From contig CAVUAE010000001.1 in the NCBI GenBank assembly GCA_963739395.1, positions 186,001 to 250,000 on the forward strand: DNA of 64,000 nucleotides, in the 5' to 3' direction. The notes under the pieces were generated by a model that was not told the DNA's origin, did not search any database, and worked only from the letters and a program-made list of their open reading frames with translations. Position 1 is the stretch's first letter. Each line of letters begins with the position of its first letter. The DNA is from RBG-13-51-18 sp963739395. GTDB taxonomy: Bacteria > Chloroflexota > Dehalococcoidia > Dehalococcoidales > RBG-16-60-22. The translations under genes and the position numbers were made by a program. Below, in pieces: positions 16,538 to 25,520 of the stretch.

Positions 16538-17664
16538 TATGTAATCCTAATCTCCCCTACTTTTACTGTCTTTCTCCTGTTATCTTTTAAGAACCTGCTG
16601 CGTAGCTGTCCGCAGCCGGCATTGATATCCTGGCCGCGGCGTTCGCGTAACGTTACGTTAACTCCACATTGCTTGAGTTCATTTTCAAAAGCCAGAATTA
16701 CTCCATGCGACGGTGGTTGGAAAGCAGCATCAGCTGTTAGGTTGGCAGGTATAAGATTAACATGACATTTTAATACTCGTATCAATTCGGCGAGGGCACG
16801 TGCCTGGGATTTAGAGTCATTAATGCCTTTAAAGAGTGTATATTCAAAGCTCAAACGTCGTCCAGATAACCTGCTATACTCCTGACAGGCGCTGATTAAC
16901 TGCTCCAATGGATATTTCCGATTTAACGGCACCAATTTATCTCTTAACTTATTATCGCTCGCGTGCAGCGAAATAGCCAGCCCCACTTGAAGCTTTTCTT
17001 TAGCGAGCTGTTTTATCTGGGGGACCATGCCAGCGGTAGAAATGGTCATGTTGCGTACCCCCAACCCGAATCCCTCCGGTGAATTTAACACACGGATAGC
17101 CTGTAAGAGGTTAACATAATTTGCTAACGGCTCGCCCATGCCCATGAAAACAACGTTAGATATACGTTCACTGCTTGATTTCTCATTAACACCACTTTTA
17201 CCTTTAAGATGGTGCGCGAAATATAGCACTTGGTCGACTATCTCACCCGGCGTTAAATTACGTACGAATCCCTGTTGACCGGTAGCGCAAAAAGGACAGC
17301 TAATGGCACAGCCTACCTGCGTCGAAACGCAAGCTGTATACCGCTTCCCTCCCCTCTCGTCATCATAAAACATCAACGCCGACTCTATCGTGTTCCCGTC
17401 GTTAAGCTTAAAGAGGACTTTCAACGTGCCATCATGACCCGTTACTGACTGTATCGGTTCAATACTATGTAACTTTATGTAATCTTTAAGTTTCTGCCTG
17501 AAAGCTAAAGGCAGATCAGTCATTTCGTCGTAGGAGAACGCCGTGTTTTGGTAAACCCATTTCCGTAGCTGTTTTGCCCGGAATACAGGTTCTCCCATCG
17601 ACTCCACGAGCTGGTCTATTTCGGTGTCATTCAATTCTAATAAGCTAAGTGGCGTTTTCAACAT
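16537..17664 (-). CDS. rlmN: 23S rRNA (A2503-C2)/tRNA methyltransferase RlmN
   Basis: Radical SAM enzyme that methylates C2 of A2503 in 23S rRNA and of A37 in some tRNAs. The iron-sulfur motif is CAISCPFCATG (C-x3-C-x2-C) near residue 125. Met/Gly-rich VVFMGMGEPLAN follows, and the second catalytic cysteine is in DINAGCGQLR near residue 350, which separates RlmN/Cfr from other radical SAM enzymes. 375 residues is normal. No mutation suggesting a Cfr-type resistance role is evident. It is the first gene before terC. Confidence 0.95.
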   Translation of the reverse strand: MLKTPLSLLELNDTEIDQLVESMGEPVFRAKQLRKWVYQNTAFSYDEMTDLPLAFRQKLKDYIKLHSIEPIQSVTGHDGTLKVLFKLNDGNTIESALMFYDDERGGKRYTACVSTQVGCAISCPFCATGQQGFVRNLTPGEIVDQVLYFAHHLKGKSGVNEKSSSERISNVVFMGMGEPLANYVNLLQAIRVLNSPEGFGLGVRNMTISTAGMVPQIKQLAKEKLQVGLAISLHASDNKLRDKLVPLNRKYPLEQLISACQEYSRLSGRRLSFEYTLFKGINDSKSQARALAELIRVLKCHVNLIPANLTADAAFQPPSHGVILAFENELKQCGVNVTLRERRGQDINAGCGQLRSRFLKDNRRKTVKVGEIRIT

Positions 17665-17843
17665 ATATTATGTCTACTTCACTATTTAAATACACAATAT
17701 ACGTAGAATTATATCATTATTGAGTGAAATCTAGGAAATATTTATCATGCAACATACAACAAATATATATGTTACAAAATTTAACAATATATACATTTCC
17801 GTAGTTAATTAGCTATATATTACCTGTTAAAGAACACGCCCTA

Positions 17844-17871
17844 TTCAAACGTGTAATCAGGATGATATAAT
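17844..17871 (+). promoter_or_regulatory. promoter of menA, apparently leaderless
   Basis: TTCAAA (17844-17849) and a perfect TATAAT (17866-17871) are separated by 16 bp. The menA ATG is at 17880, eight bases past the -10 box, so the mRNA should begin within a base or two of the start codon. No Shine-Dalgarno is present. The surrounding 17.67-17.88 kb is strongly AT-rich and holds no gene. Confidence 0.6.
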
Positions 17872-17879
17872 TATAAAAC

Positions 17880-18776
17880 ATGAGTAAACTTAAATTCTGG
17901 CTCCTGGAAACCCGACCCCAATTCCTCATCCTTTCTTTCATCTTAGCTTTCTTAGGTACGGCCGTTGCCTGGTATGACGGGGATATCACCATCTGGTATG
18001 CTGTACTGGCTGGCGTTGGTCTAGTACTCGCTCATGCCAGTGTCAATATTCTGAACGACTATTTTGATTTCCGCAGTGGCATTGATAAAGCTGTCAAGCG
18101 TACCCCTTTTAGCGGCGGTAGTGGTATTCTCCCTGCTAATCTGCTTACGCCCCGCCAGGTTCTCTTCTTGGGTATTCTCGCGTTTGTTCTAGCAATACCG
18201 ATTGGCGTTTACTTCACTATCGTTGTTGGCTGGCAGCTATCGCCGTTATTAGTAGTAGCCGCAATCTTTATCGTGCTGTATAGTCCCGTTATCCTTAAGC
18301 ATCCTTGGCCGGAATGGGCGGCTGGTGTCGGTCTTGGCGCTCTGCCCATCTTGGGCATGTACTTCGTCCAATCTGGCTCTTATACCACCCAAGCTGTTAT
18401 CGCTTGTATACCCCCGGCTTTCCTGGTTCATAATCTCCTGCTACTTAATGAGTTCCCCGATGTTGAAGCTGATAAAATAGCCAACCGTAAAACGATGCCC
18501 ATTGCCATCGGCAGGAAAAAGGCAGCGATTTTCTATACGATTGTCAATATTGCCGTATATATCTGGATAATCGCCTGGGTAGCGGCGCGAGTGATGCCTA
18601 TCTGGACATTGCTGGCGTTGTTGACCTTGCCATTTGCTTTCAGAGCTACCACACGTGCTTTTCATAGCGAAGAACCAGCTAAATTCATACCAGGAATGGC
18701 GGCTAACATTATAAACGTTCTACTGACACAACTACTTATGGGCATCGGTTATATTCTCGGTCGCGTATTAGGATAA
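17880..18776 (+). CDS. menA: UbiA-family prenyltransferase, probably MenA
   Basis: 298-residue membrane enzyme with about eight hydrophobic helices. The two Asp-rich motifs of UbiA prenyltransferases are present: NDYFDFRSGID at residues 59-69 and DVEADKIANRKT near 190. These bind Mg and the polyprenyl diphosphate. The adjoining menG-like methyltransferase, 4 bp downstream, points to 1,4-dihydroxy-2-naphthoate prenylation for menaquinone. No other men gene is in the window, so another aromatic acceptor remains possible. Confidence 0.88.
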   Translation: MSKLKFWLLETRPQFLILSFILAFLGTAVAWYDGDITIWYAVLAGVGLVLAHASVNILNDYFDFRSGIDKAVKRTPFSGGSGILPANLLTPRQVLFLGILAFVLAIPIGVYFTIVVGWQLSPLLVVAAIFIVLYSPVILKHPWPEWAAGVGLGALPILGMYFVQSGSYTTQAVIACIPPAFLVHNLLLLNEFPDVEADKIANRKTMPIAIGRKKAAIFYTIVNIAVYIWIIAWVAARVMPIWTLLALLTLPFAFRATTRAFHSEEPAKFIPGMAANIINVLLTQLLMGIGYILGRVLG

Positions 18777-18780
18777 CTTT

Positions 18781-19506
18781 ATGGCAAATTCCCCATCATC
18801 CTCAAAAGCCCCATTACATGGTATGTTCACCACCGTACCACCGCGTTATGACCTCATCAATCGTATCATTACGCTGGGAATGGATAAACGGTGGCGACGG
18901 CTAACGACAGAAGTTTGCCTAGAAGCAAAGCCAAGCCGTGTTCTGGATATCGGCTGCGGTACGGGAGACCTTACCGTCAATATCGCCCAGCTGGCAACTC
19001 AAGGCACCGAAATTATTGGTCTGGATTACAGTCTACCGATGTTAGTCAAAGCGCGACAAAAAACAGCCAAGGCTGGTGTTATTCAGAAAGTACGCTTTGT
19101 CGAAGGCGAAGCTTCCCGTCTACCCTTCCCCCGTGCTTCATTTGATGTGGCTGCGATATCCTTCGCTTTCCGTAACCTGACCTATAAAAATCCAGTGGCA
19201 CCCGCCCATCTTGCCGAAGTATTGAGGATTCTAAAACCCGGAGGACGCTACGTTATCGTGGAATCTAGCCAGCCAGAAAATAACTTTATCCGAGCCTGCT
19301 TCCACTTCTATCTACTAATTTATGTAAAGCCAGTGGGGTTAATAATTTCTGGCAACAAAAGCGCCTACCGCTATCTGGCGGAGTCAGCGAGACATTATTT
19401 TTCACCAGGGGAAGTTAAAGATATGCTGCTTAAGGCTGGCTTTCGTGACGTGCAGTACCGACCCCTATTTTTCGGCGCCGCTGGTATTCATGTTGCTTTT
19501 AAGTAA
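18781..19506 (+). CDS. menG: demethylmenaquinone methyltransferase (UbiE/MenG family)
   Basis: Class I SAM methyltransferase, last step of menaquinone synthesis. SAM motif I is VLDIGCGTGDL around residues 54-64; VAISFAFRNLTYKN and the RILKPGGRYVIVESSQP segment are typical of UbiE/MenG. 241 residues is normal. It is translated 4 bp after menA. Its stop abuts the stop of the convergent radical SAM gene with no spacer, leaving no room for a conventional terminator between them. Confidence 0.92.
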   Translation: MANSPSSSKAPLHGMFTTVPPRYDLINRIITLGMDKRWRRLTTEVCLEAKPSRVLDIGCGTGDLTVNIAQLATQGTEIIGLDYSLPMLVKARQKTAKAGVIQKVRFVEGEASRLPFPRASFDVAAISFAFRNLTYKNPVAPAHLAEVLRILKPGGRYVIVESSQPENNFIRACFHFYLLIYVKPVGLIISGNKSAYRYLAESARHYFSPGEVKDMLLKAGFRDVQYRPLFFGAAGIHVAFK

Positions 19507-20751
19507 TTAAATTTGGTGCTCGATATGGTATTCTCGTAAGGTGTTAAGTGCCGCAAAAAACTCCCGCATCATCACGCTTACCGGGTACATGCCTTTTTCC
19601 GCTACACGCAGGATGTTTTTCCCGTCAACCACACCGCCCATTTTTAAGAAGGCTAGTTCCAGCCATAACTTTTGTCCTATTTCCGCACCAAAACGTTGTT
19701 GGAACGCTTTCCTATCTAGTTTCATACCGAAAAGCTTGGTTAAAAGATAGTACCTTAACTGTTCTTTCTCCGATAGCTTACGCCACCCCACGATGGGTAA
19801 CTTACCGTTGGTAATCAACTCATGATAGTGGTCTAACGCAAAGGAGTTAACATAGAAATTTCCACTTACGATACTTACCGACCCTGCACCGATACCGATA
19901 TAGTCGTCCGACTCGATAATATACTCATCAATCAGGCGTTCGCCACGAGAAAAACACCATGCCGTAGACGCCCTATAACCGCCGTGATAAAGCTGGTTGA
20001 GTATAACACCGTAAAACTTTCTTTCACGGGAGTTATCCACTCGGTTAAACCGCCGTTCCATAGCATCCTTTTTATGCGGCGAAGCCATCAATGGGTAAAA
20101 CGTTGCCTGGTCGATGCCTAGCCTTTTAAAAGTCGCCACATCCGAGGCGAATTGCTCTACCGTCTGCCCCGGGAAATTAAAAACAAAGTCAACATTTAAT
20201 GTATCAAACTGCCCTTCTGCTTGAAGCAACCGATTCTTAACCTCCGCCGCTGGTCCGTTAACCCTCCCCATGGTCTTTAGTACCTGCTCATCGAAGCTTT
20301 GCACTCCGATGGAGAGTCGGTTAACCCCAAAATCCTTGAGCAGCTTGATATTTTGTGGCGTTAACTCCCGCGGCGTTGTCTCCAATGATATTTGTCTTAT
20401 ATTAAATTGCTTCCGTAAATGTCCGATAAACTCGCCGAGTTCATCCATCAGCACCGTTGGCGTGCCACCACCGAAGTAGATATCCGTAAACTTAAAACCC
20501 CTCCCCCGATATATTTCCAGTTCTTGTTTTAAGTCATTAAAATATCTACGTGCCAGGTCCTCCCGAAAAAGATAACGATTAAAACAGCAGAACGGACAAA
20601 GCGAGCGGCAAAAAGGTATATGCACATAAAGCGATATACCTTTACCTCCGACTAAATTTTCAACGTTAATAATAGAATCATCGATAGGAATTAAACGGCG
20701 GAACTTACGTCCCTCCCGTCGTGTGACAAAGCCAGCAATTTCAGCAATCAT
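19507..20751 (-). CDS. HemN/HemW-like radical SAM protein
   Basis: 414 residues. The [4Fe-4S] motif is C48-x3-C52-x2-C55 in HIPFCRSLCPFC, followed by YFGGGTPT near residue 115 and RLSIGVQSFDEQVLKTMGR near 175, all characteristic of the coproporphyrinogen-oxidase-like group. The residue after the third cysteine is another Cys, where HemN has Gly/Ala-rich sequence. This family includes heme chaperones (HemW), dehydrogenases and methyltransferases (HutW, ChuW), so I do not assign a reaction. It faces menG convergently and may serve quinone or heme metabolism. Confidence 0.85.
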   Translation of the reverse strand: MIAEIAGFVTRREGRKFRRLIPIDDSIINVENLVGGKGISLYVHIPFCRSLCPFCCFNRYLFREDLARRYFNDLKQELEIYRGRGFKFTDIYFGGGTPTVLMDELGEFIGHLRKQFNIRQISLETTPRELTPQNIKLLKDFGVNRLSIGVQSFDEQVLKTMGRVNGPAAEVKNRLLQAEGQFDTLNVDFVFNFPGQTVEQFASDVATFKRLGIDQATFYPLMASPHKKDAMERRFNRVDNSRERKFYGVILNQLYHGGYRASTAWCFSRGERLIDEYIIESDDYIGIGAGSVSIVSGNFYVNSFALDHYHELITNGKLPIVGWRKLSEKEQLRYYLLTKLFGMKLDRKAFQQRFGAEIGQKLWLELAFLKMGGVVDGKNILRVAEKGMYPVSVMMREFFAALNTLREYHIEHQI

Positions 20752-20892
20752 ACTTACTCTATTGAATAATTCCCTAACTGAAAAAATGATACCATAGTAA
20801 GATGGGTTAAGTGAAAAATTTGACGAAAGTAAAAAGCGGAGTTTCAGAAATTATCAGTAGGGGTCATAAAAAGGCTGATTTCCAGGCAACTA

Positions 20893-22020
20893 TTAGTACA
20901 CCGGTCGTTTCTTTCTTGTTAATTGAGTCCTGGCAAAACCGGTGTTAAAGGCTTTTACCGCTAGCGGACAGAATTGGTCACCAGCATTCTTAAATAGTTC
21001 CGCGAAGGCTTCTTTGGGATGCATTGCCGCACGATAACTATGATGAGTCGTCATATTATCAAAAGCATCAACTACGGCTATCAATCTGGCGCCGATAGGT
21101 ATAGCTGTACCGTGTAATCCCTGAGGATATCCTGAGCCATCATATCGCTCGTGGTGAGATAAAACCAATAAACTCGCTTCTTTTAAGAACGGTATATCTT
21201 TTAGTATTTCATAACCAACGATAGTATGCCTCTTTATCAATGCCCATTCTTTTTCGGTAAGTTTTTCTCTTTTATTCAAAATCTGATCAGCTATACTAAG
21301 CTTTCCAATGTCATGTAATAAAGCGGCATATTCTATACTCTGCTGTTGCTGTTTGTCTAGTCCTAATTCCCTGGCACCCATTAGTGCATAATCAACTAGT
21401 CGTCTGGAGTGTCCGCCACCGCTTGTCTCCTTGGCATCTGCTAGTGACACCAGGGCTCTGACGGTATGCTTGTAAGAAAGCATCAGGTAATTTTCTTTTC
21501 TGTACCCTTCGATAGACATTGTAGCGATGTTGGCTAAATCCATCATTGCATTGAGGTCATGTTTAGAAAAAGGGAGTCCGTTAGCTTTATTAAGCGCTTC
21601 AATAACACCTATAACTTTTCCCTGGCTGATTAACGGAGTAGCGATAGCATTTAAAGTCCGGAACCCTGTGGCAATAGCGATAAGTCTATAATATCCCCTA
21701 TTTTTCTCGGGATTATTCACGAGCATAGGTTTGCCATTTCGGATTACCCAACCCGCAATACCAGATTGCCGGCCGATGTGCAGACGTTTTAGCTGCTTGG
21801 CTGCCGAACCAGCAGCAAATTGAATATAAAACTCATGCTTATCATCATTCAATAGTATTAGGGTCGAAGCTCCAGGACTAATTGCACTCTGGATAAGGTT
21901 GATTATACCAGCGACAATCGTGTTTAACTTATCTTCTGGCTTGACTTTTAACCAGATTTTATCAAGTAAATCAAGTTTACTGGAGCTAATACTGTCTGCT
22001 AGTTTTTGAGCAATCGCCAT
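20893..22020 (-). CDS. GAF domain HD-GYP phosphodiesterase-like protein
   Basis: 375 residues from the ATG at 22020, which follows GAAGG; the TTG at 22044 is an alternative start. An N-terminal GAF-like sensor (about residues 30-170, with GIAGWVIRNGKPMLVN) precedes an HD-GYP domain. The HD pair is in LLHDIGKLSIADQIL, the HH in LSHHERYDGSGYPQGL with the GYP motif intact. HD-GYP domains usually hydrolyse cyclic di-GMP. There is no receiver domain and no neighbouring two-component gene. Cytoplasmic by sequence. Confidence 0.88.
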   Translation of the reverse strand: MAIAQKLADSISSSKLDLLDKIWLKVKPEDKLNTIVAGIINLIQSAISPGASTLILLNDDKHEFYIQFAAGSAAKQLKRLHIGRQSGIAGWVIRNGKPMLVNNPEKNRGYYRLIAIATGFRTLNAIATPLISQGKVIGVIEALNKANGLPFSKHDLNAMMDLANIATMSIEGYRKENYLMLSYKHTVRALVSLADAKETSGGGHSRRLVDYALMGARELGLDKQQQQSIEYAALLHDIGKLSIADQILNKREKLTEKEWALIKRHTIVGYEILKDIPFLKEASLLVLSHHERYDGSGYPQGLHGTAIPIGARLIAVVDAFDNMTTHHSYRAAMHPKEAFAELFKNAGDQFCPLAVKAFNTGFARTQLTRKKRPVY

Positions 22021-22202
22021 TTTGTTGCCTTCATGAATAGTCAATTTATGTGTACCTACTCATGTAAATTATGGCAAAAAACTAGTAAAACTATTATAAA
22101 AATACAGCCGTAGTTTCTAAATATTCCGTAATAATTGATATCACTCGAAGGGATAAGAGAAACCTTACAATACAAGATAATTGTATTATTCGGTGGGAAA
22201 GC

Positions 22203-22970
22203 CTAGCGCAGTTTTTCTTTGGCTTTTGCCACGATTTTGGACATTGTTTCGCCCGTCTTTTCGTTGATTACGATGTCCGCATGGCTATCATGAGGAGTTT
22301 CCGAGATATTTATAATGACTAGCCGGGCGCCGCCGCGTTTCGCTAAGAGCGGCATTTGCGCTGCTGGATAGACCACTAATGATGACCCCGCCACCAAGAA
22401 AAGGTCACAACCAGCTGACCTTTCGCTGGCTTCCTGTGTCTCTCTCACCGGCATTGATTGCCCGTAAGCCACGGTAGCCGGCTTTAATATGCCTTTACAG
22501 TGACCACATCGCGGTACTTTTTCACCAGCCAGCATCTTCTCATGAGCGTAGTCTCTAGGATAACGCTTGCCGCATTCCAGACAGTCCACCCAGTGCATTG
22601 TGCCGTGAAGCTCTAACATTTTATCGTCTGGCGTGCCGGATTTTTGATGCAGTCCATCGGTATTCTGTGTGATGACACAGTCCAGTTTTCCTATATTATG
22701 GAGTTCGGTAACGGCATAATGCCCACTATTCGGCTGGGCATCTTTGACCGCTTCCCAGAATAACCGATGAACTTGCCAGTATTTCTCTCTTATTTCCTCG
22801 CTGCGTAAAAAGTTCGGTAAGTTTAACTCATCAGGGTCGAACTTACTCCAAACTCCTTGAGGACCCCGAAAGTCCGGGATGCTGGATTCTGTACTGAAGC
22901 CTGCGCCGGTGAAAACTACTACTTTCTTTGCCGTGATAACCATATCGGCTACGGCACTAATGTAGTCCAT
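22203..22970 (-). CDS. cobB: NAD-dependent protein deacylase, sirtuin family
   Basis: 255 residues. The NAD-binding GAGFSTESSIPDFRG is near residue 22, the catalytic TQNTDGLHQ near 105 and the active-site His in LELHGTMHW. Two CxxC pairs (CLECGKRY and CGHCKGIL) form the zinc site. The enzyme removes acyl groups from protein lysines with NAD. AAGGAA precedes the ATG. It ends a run of four minus-strand genes that starts near 24.9 kb. Confidence 0.95.
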   Translation of the reverse strand: MDYISAVADMVITAKKVVVFTGAGFSTESSIPDFRGPQGVWSKFDPDELNLPNFLRSEEIREKYWQVHRLFWEAVKDAQPNSGHYAVTELHNIGKLDCVITQNTDGLHQKSGTPDDKMLELHGTMHWVDCLECGKRYPRDYAHEKMLAGEKVPRCGHCKGILKPATVAYGQSMPVRETQEASERSAGCDLFLVAGSSLVVYPAAQMPLLAKRGGARLVIINISETPHDSHADIVINEKTGETMSKIVAKAKEKLR

Positions 22971-22979
22971 ATACTTTCC

Positions 22980-23627
22980 TTATTTTGACCTCACCACAGC
23001 CTTAGCCAGTTCCCAGGCGTATTCGTAAATGTGTAAGCCCTTGCTCATCGCCACCAATTCACCATCCTCTACCCCTATCTCACCAGCCATGTATTCCTTA
23101 AGCAGTTGGATAGCCGCCAGGTTTGAAGGAAACCCCGCCCACAAATCCCACGACCGGAAATACACCACGAAGTTGAGTTTACCTTCACGTACTCTGGTAT
23201 CTATCATTCTCAAGCACGGCGGGTCCGGCAAATCAATCGAATCTTCATTCCCTACCGCCATATAAGCTTGATTGGTATTAAAGCCATCCTTTTGGTACAT
23301 CTTGATGACTTTATCTATCTGCTTTTCGAGAAACTGACCGTAGGTATATTGTTCCCCTTCCTTCTTTTTCGATGTCATCAGATAGGGCAGATAACTTTCG
23401 ACATATTCCATGGTGCTTGGCGGTGGGACACCCTGTGGTACATCGGGTATCAGTGGTCTTGTGCCCGCATACTCTACTTGTACAACGACCATGTCCAGTT
23501 CTTTACGGCGCTGTCCGGCGTAGCTACCGCGGTCGATTTTATATTCATATCCCTTATCGAGAGTCTTTGCCAGACAAAGAAACCACGCCTCAGCAAGGTC
23601 GCGAGCTTTGATGACCGATATATTCAA
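22980..23627 (-). CDS. thymidylate synthase-like protein (ThyA superfamily, short archaeal type)
   Basis: 215 residues. The core of a ThyA fold is recognisable: DLPDPPCLR with the nucleophile at Cys138, FRSWDLWAGFPSNL (the RSxD...N dUMP-binding stretch, residues 158-169), and KGLHIYEYA with His199/Tyr201. It is shorter than the 264-residue E. coli enzyme, like archaeal members, and lacks an obvious folate-loop equivalent. It may make dTMP or be a hydroxymethylase-type relative. TTG start 4 nt after the previous stop, which suggests coupling. Confidence 0.75.
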   Translation of the reverse strand: MNISVIKARDLAEAWFLCLAKTLDKGYEYKIDRGSYAGQRRKELDMVVVQVEYAGTRPLIPDVPQGVPPPSTMEYVESYLPYLMTSKKKEGEQYTYGQFLEKQIDKVIKMYQKDGFNTNQAYMAVGNEDSIDLPDPPCLRMIDTRVREGKLNFVVYFRSWDLWAGFPSNLAAIQLLKEYMAGEIGVEDGELVAMSKGLHIYEYAWELAKAVVRSK

Positions 23628-23630
23628 TGC

Positions 23631-24335
23631 TTACTTTCTGCCTTTCACGAGCGCGAAGAACCTGTCCTGATATTCTTCGAAGACGCCCCAGTGGTTCAGT
23701 TCCTGCTCCAGTTCATATACTTTAATTTCACCTCTAAAAGCTTGCTGGAACATCTCTTCGATAGATTGACTCACGCCAACCGGTATCCCGCCATGACTCA
23801 TCCCCAGCATTCCCCTGGAATTAAGCTGCTCCATATTGCTTAAAACGGAACGACTGGTTATTTCATAAATGAATTTCAGCAGCGATACATCCCAGAGGTC
23901 GTCCTGCCCTTTGATTATCGCTGCTAGCGGGTCGCCCTTTTTATCGATTTCGTCATTCAGTTTTTGTACTACTATCTGCCAATTATCCGAGAGGATATTA
24001 AGTCCTTTAGGCTCATTCTTATACGTGTAAAACAACCCGGGGGCATTAGGACCGTGCATCATCAACAGCTTCTGGAAGTACTGCCGCGCGTCGTAGCTAA
24101 ACCCTTCGAGATGGGTAAGGTAATATGGTGTAACGATTTTCGGTCTCTCAGCGATAACCCTGCCCTCCCTGATGACCGTTTCATTATTATCATCGGATAT
24201 CTCGGAGTATGTAGGCTCGGTCACCAGGTAATAATAGATATTGGTAACCCCAAAGGTAGCCAGGTGCTGCCGGGGATGCCGGATTATCTCGGTATGGCGA
24301 GCGGCATATTCAATTCTTTCGTTTTCAGCATCCAT
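23631..24335 (-). CDS. conserved-looking protein of unknown function
   Basis: 234 residues, not recognised. It is soluble and mixed alpha/beta, with an N-terminal strand-rich part (FGVTNIYYYLVTEP), a helical middle and a Gly-rich GMSHGGIPVGV turn near 175. AGGAAC lies before the ATG. It sits in a tight four-gene run (196-aa protein, this protein, ThyA-like, sirtuin) with gaps of 8, 3 and 9 bp, so cotranscription is very likely. No catalytic motif stands out. Confidence 0.65.
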   Translation of the reverse strand: MDAENERIEYAARHTEIIRHPRQHLATFGVTNIYYYLVTEPTYSEISDDNNETVIREGRVIAERPKIVTPYYLTHLEGFSYDARQYFQKLLMMHGPNAPGLFYTYKNEPKGLNILSDNWQIVVQKLNDEIDKKGDPLAAIIKGQDDLWDVSLLKFIYEITSRSVLSNMEQLNSRGMLGMSHGGIPVGVSQSIEEMFQQAFRGEIKVYELEQELNHWGVFEEYQDRFFALVKGRK

Positions 24336-24343
24336 CGCCGTTC

Positions 24344-24934
24344 CTATTCAATCGTCGCTAATTCTTTCTTATAATCATCCAGCAGGTTGGTATATTGCCC
24401 TTCCATTTGCGCTTGTAGCCTCTGCCACTCTTCCTGGAATTGCGGCTGTTTTTCTACATCAATATTCATCTTGGCGTCTACGCCTGTCTGCTTTTTAATT
24501 GCCTCCTGGATTTTGGCTTCGAACTCCATTTTAAGCGCCTCATACGCCTGCTTCTTTTGTGTCGCGCCTTCCTTAACGTAATGGTCAAGAACATGCCGTA
24601 GCCGACTGTATAAATTCTCTATCGCCGTTTTATTAGTTTTCAAGGCTTTTATGCCGTCCATGACTTTTTTGTTGGTCTTGCGGGCGGCTTCAGTGCGCGG
24701 CAGGCTGATATTTCTTAAAAGTATATCGTTAATACCGGGGATAATAATTTTCCTGGCTTTTTCTTCGAATTTGTTTAACTCATTAACCAAGTTAACATCT
24801 TCTTTAAGATATAAAGCTGCCAGCTTCTCCCCTTCCGGACCATACTTCCACTTGAGGCGTTCGGCTTCGGTAGGCTCGCCGATTTTCTCCAGTTTTTCTT
24901 TAGCTATCTCCGCGGCGGTTTTAATGACACCCAT
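24344..24934 (-). CDS. unknown, largely helical protein
   Basis: 196 residues, not recognised. Nearly the whole chain is predicted helical and charged (Lys/Glu-rich), with likely coiled-coil stretches at about residues 45-65 and 125-190. No signal peptide or membrane helix is visible. CGGAGG lies before the ATG. First gene of the run that continues to the 234-residue protein, the ThyA-like protein and the sirtuin. Confidence 0.65.
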   Translation of the reverse strand: MGVIKTAAEIAKEKLEKIGEPTEAERLKWKYGPEGEKLAALYLKEDVNLVNELNKFEEKARKIIIPGINDILLRNISLPRTEAARKTNKKVMDGIKALKTNKTAIENLYSRLRHVLDHYVKEGATQKKQAYEALKMEFEAKIQEAIKKQTGVDAKMNIDVEKQPQFQEEWQRLQAQMEGQYTNLLDDYKKELATIE

Positions 24935-25121
24935 TTAGGACCTCCGTGTTCTACTAACAAGTATATGTAATCTTCATTCAATATTATACTACAAGGAAAA
25001 AACCACAGGAAGGTTAAGAATTAAAGAATACAAAAATATATAGCGTAATACTGCCTAAAATTATGATTAGGACTTAATAACGCCGCTAATAAATACTTAT
25101 TTAAAGGACCAAATTACTTGT

Positions 25122-25418
25122 CTATTCTTTACCGCTGAATGGTGGATATGTATCTGTCAGGAAGGTCATATACACTGACACCCGGCTTGACCACCTGTAA
25201 TACCCTACAACAAAGTCAAACATTCCTTTGGGATATTTGCCGGTGAACAACACACACCAGAAAGCAATAAACGTTACGAACGCCACAGCAATGCCATAAA
25301 ACCAGAGACAAAATCCATGAGGAATCAGCACATAAAAATAGCCAAAAAATATCCTTAGTAACAACCAACCACGAGAAAGTTTCTCTGGCTGTTCGAGCTG
25401 AAAGACTAAATTACCCAT
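25122..25418 (-). CDS. DUF4389 membrane protein
   Basis: 98 residues with one long hydrophobic region (about 20-62) that can form two helices. The C-terminal signature LFTGKYPKGMFDFVVG, then RWSSRV and LTDTYPPF, is what I know as DUF4389. Members usually occur as one or two copies and have no assigned function. GGAGGTG precedes the ATG. Single gene, with about 190 bp of AT-rich non-coding sequence upstream and 100 bp downstream. Confidence 0.8.
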   Translation of the reverse strand: MGNLVFQLEQPEKLSRGWLLLRIFFGYFYVLIPHGFCLWFYGIAVAFVTFIAFWCVLFTGKYPKGMFDFVVGYYRWSSRVSVYMTFLTDTYPPFSGKE

Positions 25419-25520
25419 TTAGAATCACCTCCATGTTTAATAATGAGGTGATTTTACGCCGATAGATGACATATGTCAAGAGATTTGCGCAATATTATCA
25501 ATTGGTCACTGGTTATCGTT

